Positions 55,956-64,000 of a stretch of DNA of 64,000 nt are shown in pieces (the stretch's first letter is position 1; every line of letters starts with the position of its first letter). The stretch comes from Acanthamoeba castellanii str. Neff (lineage: Eukaryota; Discosea; Longamoebia; Acanthamoebidae), in NCBI RefSeq assembly GCF_000313135.1, contig NW_004457702.1, positions 419,363-483,362 of the forward strand, given 5' to 3'. Below the pieces are notes generated by a model. The model had not been told where the DNA came from. It did no database searches and saw nothing but the letters and a program-made list of their open reading frames with translations. A program made the position numbers and the translations under genes.

Positions 55956-58900
55956 ATGAAGAAGAGGAACAGAAGAGCGGTCTTTGATGGATTCGAGCGT
56001 CGTGACAATGAGCTGGAGCGACACGACCAGATGCTTCGCGCCAAGAGCCGGGCGCTCCGCCAATCAGCAGAGGGAGACCAAATCGAGAGCGACGATGAGG
56101 TGCCGCAGGATGCGCCTGGAGATGCTGCCGCTGCCGCAAAGGGCGGCGCTCGAAGCCGACGGGCAAGGCGCGCCGCGCAGCAATCCAAATCCATGGCGAA
56201 CCGGGAAGCGAGCGTCATCGCTGCAGACAACGTAGTGCAGAGCTCGAGGGCACCCCAGCATCACAATCAATCCACCGCGTCAACGACCGCTACACGAGGC
56301 CAACAGCGAATGAAGAGGGGCAAAGGTAGGAAAGGGCGGGGCAAGTACCGAGATGATTCGAGTAGCAGCGACGGCGAAGATGCAGTGGCTTCGAAGAAGA
56401 TGATGGCGACAGCTGCTGTGGAGAGGAAGAAGGCGGACAACCACGCGTCTACGCGGCGCGAGCGCAAGGTGCCGCGCCATCTCCAGGGCCAGGAGCGGCT
56501 CAAGATTCGCGGGTCGCTACCCGAATACATGAGCTGCTTGCCCAACGAGGTGTGGGCCATGATCATCGACTTCTTGGACAAGAAGGACCTATTGTACCTC
56601 CGCCCTTCCTCCAAGCCATTTTCGTTTCACCGTTGCTCGAGCGTGCGCTCACCTTCTTCTTCTTCTTCTTCTTCTTCAAGGCTCATGAGTTCTGTGTCCG
56701 TGGACTGGCGCTGGCTGGCGCTCTCCCACTACCGCCACCACAAGTACGCGCAACCTTGACTTGTGACCTCCTTCATACGCGTTCGCTTCGTCTCGTCTTC
56801 TTCTCGAGAACCACAAGCGGTGCTCATCGGCCTCATTGTTATGCTGCCGATGTTAGAGTGCGCAGTTGCGACGATCTCATCGGCCAGCTCGACTTCCTGT
56901 CGGCCAACTGCCCGCACCTCGACTCCCTGGTAACAACCGCCTCTGCCCGCTCAACCGCCACCTCTCCGTCCTCCTGTGCGTGACGCCTGGCTGAATTCCT
57001 TCGTCACACACACCCTCACGGACCACAGATACTCACTGGATGGTGGAGTGTGGGCATGGGCGACGAATTCAAGCACCTCCCAGCTTCGCTCACTCATCTA
57101 GGCATGTTACACACACACACACACACACACACCACCGCACGCACCACACGACACACACGGCACTAACCGTCATGCAGACGTCTCGAATAGTCAGCACGTG
57201 CTTGATGCGCACCTCTCGCTGCTGCCCCGGAGCCTGCGCTCGCTCAACCTCTCCGGCTGCCACAACATCACCAACCAGGGCATGTCGCTCCTGCCGCCGG
57301 CGCTCGAGCACCTCGACATCTCCGAGTGCTTTCTCGTCTCCGACATCGGCCTGCGCAACCTCTCCGGGGTGGTGGGCCGGACGCGGGACGAGATCGAGGA
57401 GGAGGAGCGCGAGCGCGCCCGGCTCGTGGCCGAACAGCAGCAGCGCGAAGAGGAGGAGGCCGAGCGACGTCGGCGCAAGGGCAAGGCGAAGCTGGACGAC
57501 GACGCCGACGCCATCCAGAGCGAACTGGAGTCGCCGCTGGACTTTGCGCCGGAAGTGATCGCCGCGCTGCCCGATCTCGTGTCAGATGACGAGGATGCCG
57601 ATGAAGAGTCTACAGCGCAGCAGCCACAGCCACAGCCGACGGAGCCAGAGCCGGAACCGGCCGCAGGCGACGTGGGCCGGCAGCTGCTGCCCGTGGTGGA
57701 CAACCCTCCGTTCCCGCACCTGACTTCGCTCCTGCTCCACAAGTGCTTCGCCATCTCGTCGCTCGACTTCCTGCCTCGGACACTCGAGGAGCTCGACATC
57801 TCTCATCTCAATCTCAACTTTGCCGGCCGATGCTTCACCTCGCTGCCCCCCACCATCAAGAAGCTCACTGTCACGTACGTTGCCACACACACACACACAC
57901 ACCCACCAATTTATATTTTTCTAATAAATTTGGGCTATCATTTATTTGTTGTGGGACAATAATTGATTTGATCAATGACTATTTTAATTTGCTTACCCCA
58001 ATGGCCATACAGGGACTGCCGTGTGTCAGATGACAGCCTGTGGGATCTGCCGCCGTCCCTTGTCTACCTGGATCTCACACAGTGCTACTTCATCACGGAC
58101 TCGGGACTTCAGGTGAGCACACACTTCCTTGACCCTGAAAAGGGTCCTGTGCCTCACACCTGACCTTGTTTCTTATTATAATTATTATAATTATTCTTAT
58201 TTGTTATTTGTTGTTTCTATGTTACGCATTGACACAAAGGCGCTGTACGGGATGCCCTACTTGAAGACTCTGGTTGTCCGCGCGTGCTCCCGCATTTACG
58301 GTACGTCGAACCAATCAAGCCGGGGTTGCTTGGGGCCTTTTTTGGCTGACATCGGTGGGTGTGGCCGACGACAGGCGATGGTCTGGTGAGCTTGCCCGCG
58401 TCGCTAGAGCAGCTGGTCCTCTCGCAGACCAACATCGCGGACGAATCGCTGGACACCCTGCCTGCGTCGATCAAGAAGCTCGACCTCTCCTTCACCTCCA
58501 TTACCAACAGGGCTCTTCTCCATCTGCCACCAAACCTCGAGGTCCGTTCGTTGTGTGTGTCGTGTGTGTGTGGTGTTATTGCCGTGTGTGTGTCGTATGT
58601 GTCGTGTGTGTCGTGTGCTGAAGGAAATTGCGTGTAGGAGCTGAATGTCGGGTGGTGCAAGCACATTGACGATGAGGGTCTGGCCGCGCTGCCGCTCACG
58701 CTGCGCGCGCTGGGCCTGGAGGACAACATCAAGAACATCTCCGACCAGGCACTCGTCCATCTCTACAATCGGCATTCCAAGTCGCTTCGCGTGCTCAATC
58801 TCGTTGGGTGCGACCGAATCACCGATGAAGGCCTGCGCTACCTGCCCCGCAACCTCACGACGCTCTGCCTCACCCTCAGGTGCGCCACTATCTGCACACG

Positions 58901-59103
58901 CACACGCAACACACTGCACACGCAGCCGCACACGTACCACCGCACACGCACACGCACACCTACTTACCGAACAATGTGTTCGCAGACCGGCCAACATATC
59001 AAAGAACGCGATGAAGAAGCTGCAACTGTCGGGTAGGATGGAACTCAAGGTCATGGAGTCACACAGGAGGAAGATTCTGCTCCAGGCAGCCAAGGCCAAG
59101 TGA
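55956..59103 (+). CDS. F-box/leucine-rich-repeat protein
   Basis: A long basic, low-complexity N-terminus from ATG 55956 (MKKRNRRAVFDGFERRDNEL) precedes an F-box (LPEYMSCLPNEVWAMIIDFL then DKKDLLYL, about 56510-56600). Leucine-rich repeats follow: SLRSLNLSGCHNITNQGMSL, ALEHLDISECFLVSDIGLRN, TLEELDISHLNLNFAGRCFT, SLVYLDLTQCYFITDSGLQ, SLEQLVLSQTNIADESLDTL, SIKKLDLSFTSITNRALLHL, ELNVGWCKHIDDEGLAALPL and SLRVLNLVGCDRITDEGLRY. A charged insert (Glu/Arg, about 57380-57690) interrupts the solenoid after the second repeat. The stop is TGA 59101-59103. Expected role: SCF substrate receptor. The insert is the odd feature. Confidence 0.85.
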
Positions 59104-59889
59104 GCGTACATTCATGAAGGCCGGGCCAAGCTTGTGGAGCTCAATCACCAGCTGTCTTCTTTTGCTCAGTAACAACACAAGCGCAACCGGGGTCTTGTGC
59201 AGCGGAGTTGGGGGTTACCGGACACGTTTTTAATTTGTTCACCGATCACACGGAGAGATGAGTGGCCGCCAATCACTAAATAACCAAGAAATGTTTGCCT
59301 GATTCCTATTGGCGGTTACACACTATCAAACCTGCAATGCCCGCCAATGTGATCATGTGATGCCAAGGTGGATTGTCCCGACGCCACACATCCGCTCTTT
59401 CGTGCTCTCTTTCGTTCTGGGCGCCCACGCCAGCCAAAATCCAATCTAAGATTCAAGAAGAAGAAGAAGACATCACCTGCACTCACTCACCTCATCTTCG
59501 CCTGCTTCCTGCCAACCCCCCCCCAAGTGGGCGCAAGACAATCTTTTGCCCCAAGAAAGGCCACCTGTTGCGCCTTTGGGGTGCGACACGCAACACCGAA
59601 CACCAAAAACAGTACGGCCCTTTCCATCTTGCGTAGGTGAGGGAGATGTGGTGATCTCCGGATTGACCAAAGCTGGCGATCACCACGGGGAGGCCTTCAC
59701 TTCAAACACGTTGAGTTCTTCTTCGCTTTAAGGCCTTAAAAAGAAGAAACACTCATTGCCCATCTCCCTACTAGGTGTGTTGTGCTCCTGGCGCTAGACA
59801 GTTTACACCATCACTGGACACAAACTTCTTCAAGCCACAGCCACGACCTGTTCCGTGGGGCTACCTGCAAGAAACGTAGAATCGTTTTA
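59104..59889. other. Intergenic upstream of the GATA gene
   Basis: No gene is supported. It carries several CCAAT motifs in both orientations (GCCAATC near 59268, ATTGGC near 59308, GCCAAT near 59343) and a TTAAAAA element near 59737. This is consistent with promoter DNA for the GATA gene. Confidence 0.45.
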
Positions 59890-62620
59890 ATGAAGCGACA
59901 GCACGACCACATGGCGAACAGGTACAACTCAGCGAGGGCCGAGTCTTCTCCACCATCGCCATCTACTTCCTGGCCGGCCTCATCTTCTCCTTCTTCTTCT
60001 GCAACATCTGCCTCCTCCTACTCGGCCCCCGTCCCAGCCCCAGCCCCCCGCCGCCAGCAGCTGAGCCTGGCCGCGCTACTCTCGCCAGCACCCGAGGACA
60101 ACGAAGAAGCCATGAGCCAGAGCGACGTTCGCCAGGGCCAGAGCTACTACTTGACCCACCACACGACCCACGGCTGGACGGCGACGCCTCTCCCCCTGGT
60201 GAAGAAGGAGCCCTTCGACCTCGACCAGTCTGGTCCAGACGGTGGCGGCTCGCCCATGTCCTCCCCCACGCCCCACTCCTCGCCCGAGCACACCACCCGA
60301 GACCTGGTGGTGGCGGCCTCTACGTCGATGCCCTACGCCGGACCGCCCACTATTCGGACGACCTCGTCTTCGAAGACCATCTTGACGTCTTCTTTTACGT
60401 CGCCTACGTTCCCGGTGAGCCCCAGAAGGGCTGCCGATACCAACATCAACCCATCAACTAGCAGTAGCAGCAGCAGCAGCGACATAAAGTCGTGCTCCCA
60501 GTGCGGGCGCGTCCACAGCCCGTGCTGGCGAAGAGGACCCAACCGCACCATGTACGTTACCCTCCACCCACCATCTTGTGTCCCTCTTCTGCGCGTAAAC
60601 AGTTCTTCTACGCGCGACCATTCCACAAATTCCGCAACTTTTTTTGACACCGTGTGTGCGTGTGTGCGTGTGCGCACGCGCAGGTTGTGCAACTCGTGCG
60701 GTCTCAAGCACGCACGCAAGCTGTACGTTGCCACCTCATTTTTTGGTTTTGTGCTTCTTTTTTTTTTGTGTGAGAGGGACTCACATGCGCACACGATGGG
60801 GTCCATCTAGGCGCAAGGGGAAGGACGAGGAGGAAACCAACGACAGGGAGGCCGTGGTGGTGGGACCACCCGGTAGGGCGAGCGATCACAGCCACATCCA
60901 CAGCACCACCACCAACAACTACACTATTCCCAAAGCGACCCGCGTGAACGAGGCTGCCCATCCCGGCCACGGCCACGGCCACGGCCACAGCTTCGTCGCA
61001 ATGCCGCCGGTCGCCCCACACGGAGCTCTGACGTTCCCGCTCATATCGCTCTTCCCCCCTCCGATCTCGTCGGCCTCCACCGCGTCACCGTCTCCGGCGT
61101 CGTCGTCGAAGCCCGCCTGGCCGTCGCCATTGCCCACGTCGCTGTCGCTGTCGCCGTCGCCCGCGCAGCCCTTAGGCTTGTCTTCGCTCTTCCCCGCCGC
61201 CGCGGTGCCCACCCACCACTCGTCGACGCTCGCCAACGCCGCCTCGTCGCTCCTGCACCTGGCCACTGGCGGGCCTCCCAGCACCGCCGCCGCCGCCGCC
61301 TGCTCATCTACTTCTTCCTCTTCCTCTTCCTCTTCGTCTTCGCCCGTCACGTCGCCGTGGCCGTCGGCCAGCACCACGACCACGACCACGACCACCTCGA
61401 ACGCGACCACTGCCCCGCACCACCACCTCCCGCCGTCGCCTTTGCCCGAACTGTACGCCGCGCTGGCCTCGGCTGCCTCGGCCACGTCGGTGCCTACGTC
61501 GTGGGCGACGTCGTCGCCGAAGACGCTGGCGGACTACCTGGCGCTGCTGTTTGCCCACAACACAGCGGCCTATCTGTCGTTACTCGCGTCGGTCGTACCG
61601 CAAGCCACCCAGCCACCGCCGCCGCCGGTGCTGGCGACGACGGAAGTCAACCCCGCCGCCGGCCTGCAGCAGCTGAGCCATATGCTGCAGCACCACCTCC
61701 AGCCGCCGCAGCAGCAGCAGCAGCAGCAGCATCAACAGCCACAACAACACCAGAAGCACCAGCAGCAGCACTCCGAGCTGCAGCAGCGGCTGCGGCAGCT
61801 CCAGCTCCAGCTCCAGCTTCCGACTCTGTTGCCGGCGGCGAAGGTGCACCCGCAGCCGCCGCCGCCGCCGCAGCCGCAGCCACCGGTCGTCCCTGTGGGT
61901 CCTCCCACGTTGACGCTGCCGCCGTTGTCGTCACTGTGCGACATCTTCCGCTCGCTCCCGCCCCAGCCCCAGCACGCTCCTCTGCCGCATTCCGCGACGC
62001 CGGCTGTCTTTCCTCCGCCAATGCCGCCGAAGACGGACGTGGCCGCTCTCCGAGCGCCGCTGCATCAGGCCAAGCTCGTCGCGCTGCAGGCCGCCCTACG
62101 CCCCTCAGTCCCGGGGCTCCAGCACCGTCAACCTGGCGTCCACCGGCCAGCGCCATCATCAGCTTCATCATCATCATCACCCTCACCACCACTCTCTTCA
62201 TCAGCACCGTCATCATTTCCATTGGCGATGAAGTGCTCGTCGCCATCATCATTGTCATCGCCATCGCCATCGTCGTCGTCATCGTCATCATCGGCAGCGG
62301 CGGCGGTCAAGTTGGGTCGAGGGAAGCGGAAGATGAAGACCTACACGTGCCGCACGTGTCAGCTGCCGAAGAAGGGGCACATCTGCCCCTCGCCGCTCGA
62401 CTCGAGCTCGCCCGCCAGCTCGCCGCCGTCGTCCCCGAGGGCCGACTCCTCGCCCGCGCCCAACAAGAAGCGGAGGCGGAACAAGACCGCGCCACCAGAG
62501 GCGAAGGAGCGAGGAGCCCGCGCGGCGGCCAACTCGTCGCCGTCGCCATCATCACTGCCCACCGTCACCTTCGTCTCACGGGCCTTCAGCTGGTCGAGCC
62601 GCGAACCCAAGGCCTCGTGA
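59890..62620 (+). CDS. GATA-type zinc-finger transcription factor with C-terminal CxxC/KKGHxC motif
   Basis: Three exons in phase (59890-60551, 60684-60722, 60811-62620) give 836 residues. The Ser/Pro-rich N-terminus contains LPLVKKEPFD. One GATA finger (about residues 200-230) reads CSQCGRVHSPCWRRGPNRTM|LCNSCGLKHARK, exactly C-x2-C-x17-C-x2-C, with both introns inside or just after it. A very long Pro/Ser/His/Gln-rich region follows. Near the end, after a basic RGKRKMKT, comes YTCRTCQLPKKGHICP, a second small Cys/His motif, and a basic NKKRRRNK signal. GATA fingers bind WGATAR DNA. The second motif resembles the CxxC...KKGHxC knuckle of some plant and protist regulators. ATG 59890 is the first in frame. 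Confidence 0.88.
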
Positions 62621-62688
62621 AAGTTCGTTAACAACTATGTTGGGGAATGTATTGGGAAAAACAGTTATAAAAAAACAACAAAAAATGT

Positions 62689-64000
62689 TCAGACGTTGTC
62701 CCAGGTCATGGTGTGGGCGCGGAAGGCGTCCTCCCTGCCGCCTGCAGCCGCGGCCGGGGCGCCGAACATGTCGCTCGTGTTGTCGCCCGCGTAGAGCTCG
62801 TTCTTGTGTGTAGTCGTGCGCTCCGTGTAAAGCGGCGAGATGGTCATTGCGTTGAGTGACGGCGCGCCCACGGCGAGGGCCTCCTCGCCCGTCGGGCTGT
62901 TCCTGCGGCGCCAGAGCAGCAGGGCCGCGGCGGCCCCGATCGCAGCCAGTGCGATCAGCGCCAGCGGGATCGCCACGCCGGCTGCGATGATGCCCACGTC
63001 GACGCCGCCATCACCGCCGCCGGCGGTGCCGTTTACCACGCGCGGGCTGGGACTCGGCGATCGGGTGCCCGACGGCGTGACCGAGTTAGACGGGGTGGTG
63101 GACGGGGTGGTCGAGATGGTGGGGCTGGTCGAAGGGGTGATGGACGGGGTGCCCGTCGGACTCAGGCCCGAGGTGGGCGAGGCCGAGTTGGTTGGCGAGG
63201 TGGTGCGCGACGCGGTCGGAGTGCGCGACGACGTGGGGGTCGAGGTCGGCGTGCGCGACGGCGTGCGCGTGCTGGTGGGCGTAGGCGTGGCGGTCCTGGA
63301 CGGCGTCGGCGTGCGGGTCGGCGACGCCGACGACGTGGGCGAGGCCGTGGGAGACCTGGTCGGCGACGGAGTGGGTGACTGCGTGGGCGAGTTGGTCGGC
63401 GAGTTAGTGGGCGAGTTGGTCGGCGACTGCGTAGGCGACTGCGTGGGCGACTGGGTCGGCGAGTTGGACGGCGACTGGGTCGGGGACACGCTCGGCGACG
63501 GCGAGTTGGAGGGCGTCTGTGTGGGCGAGTTGGTGGGCGAGTTCGTCGGCGATGGGGTGGGAGACTGAGTCGGCGACTGCGTGGGCGAGTTGGTCGGTGA
63601 CTGGGTCGGTGACTGGGTGGGCGAGCTGGTGGGTGACTGGGTCGGTGACTGAGTTGGCGACGGCGTAGGCGACTGCGTGGGCGTCACCGTCGGGGTCACA
63701 CTCGGGGGTCACACTCGGGGTCGGGCTGTTGGTGGGTGACTGGGTGGGCGAGTTTGTAGGTGACTGGGTCGGCGACTGGGTTGGCGACTGCGTAGGCGAG
63801 TTGGTGGCGACTGCGTGGGCGTCACCGTCGGTGTCACGCTCGGGGTCACGACTCGGCGTCGGGCTGTTGGTGGGTGACTGGGTGGGCGAGTTTGTAGGTG
63901 ACTGGGTCGGCGACTGAGTGGGCGACTGAGTCGGTGACTGAGTGGGCGAGTTGGTTGGCGATTGGGTCGGCGTCACACTCGGCGTGGGCGAGCTAGTGGG
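62689..64000 (-). CDS. Membrane protein with SPTQ/SPTN repeat ectodomain (C-terminal part, frame break, runs off right edge)
   Basis: The C-terminus is clear. A Gly-rich linker is followed by one membrane helix ([20 protein letters not shown] then [12 protein letters not shown]) and a short cytoplasmic tail ending MTWDNV and a TGA just upstream of 62689-62691. The ectodomain is a long tandem tetrapeptide array [12 protein letters not shown] with TPS and TPT variants, a likely heavily O-glycosylated stalk. The array frame is broken once near 63704-63708 by five G where the neighbouring repeat (63717-63720) has four. A second local slip with compensation lies near 63815-63870. Either these are sequence errors in a repeat or the gene is damaged. 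N-terminal domains are outside the window. The topology suggests a type I surface protein. Confidence 0.75.

Noticed and set aside
62840..63568. Plus-strand frame rich in VGDWVGE repeats
   Set aside because: Antisense mirror of the SPTQ/SPTN repeat gene. The minus strand has the membrane helix and a natural C-terminus.

Overview
This is a nuclear eukaryotic window. It is gene dense and GC rich, with many short GT-AG introns, five to seven of them in a typical gene and more than twenty in the largest. Introns are often filled with simple repeats, and Pol III tRNA genes sit between protein genes. The gene set (INO80, EMG1, a PARP1-type polymerase, an SMG5/6/7-EST1 protein, UPF2, GcvH, TIM22, a ChaC-type enzyme, three F-box proteins, a GATA factor) together with a helicase-associated-domain protein suggests a free-living amoebozoan of the Acanthamoeba type. 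That assignment is inference from style and content, not from a search. No prokaryotic operon, CRISPR array, virus or intact transposon was seen.

Layout, left to right. 0-7 kb: INO80 remodeller (minus, runs off the left edge) and EMG1 (minus). 7-14 kb: a five-AT-hook protein and a 722-residue Ser/His/Gln-rich protein of unknown function (both plus). 14-15.7 kb: gene relics abutting a tRNA-Gln, then an ankyrin protein. 15.8-24.7 kb: SMG7/EST1-like gene and a PARP with two zinc fingers plus a SAP-like motif (both minus). 25-29 kb: a C2 protein with a GYPPQ tail and an F-box/WD40 protein (minus). 29.4-35.5 kb: glycine cleavage H protein (plus), then three minus genes: a signal-peptide protein, a UIM/UBX protein and a signal-anchor protein. 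35.7-42.3 kb: UPF2 (plus). 42.7-43.7 kb: a 210-bp inverted repeat carrying a tRNA-Glu in each arm around an AT-rich spacer. 43.7-51.3 kb: a small probable mitochondrial protein, F-box/RanBP2-finger protein, tRNA-Phe, ChaC-type gamma-glutamylcyclotransferase, divergent SLC25 carrier and TIM22. 51.5-51.9 kb: tRNA-Arg and a second identical tRNA-Phe. 52.1-62.6 kb: a helicase-associated/chromodomain/poly-Q protein, a small unknown gene, an F-box/LRR protein and a GATA factor. 62.7-64 kb: the C-terminal part of a membrane protein with an SPTQ/SPTN repeat stalk (minus, runs off the right edge).

Functional themes, not linkage in an operon sense: chromatin and DNA damage (INO80, PARP, AT-hook, chromodomain, GATA), RNA surveillance and ribosome biogenesis (UPF2, SMG7-like, EMG1), ubiquitin adaptors (three F-box proteins, UIM/UBX), and mitochondria (GcvH, SLC25-like, TIM22, a small targeted protein). 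The candidates most worth attention for novelty are the HA-HA-chromodomain protein, the tRNA-Glu inverted repeat, the F-box plus RanBP2-finger protein, and the gene relic cut at the tRNA-Gln.
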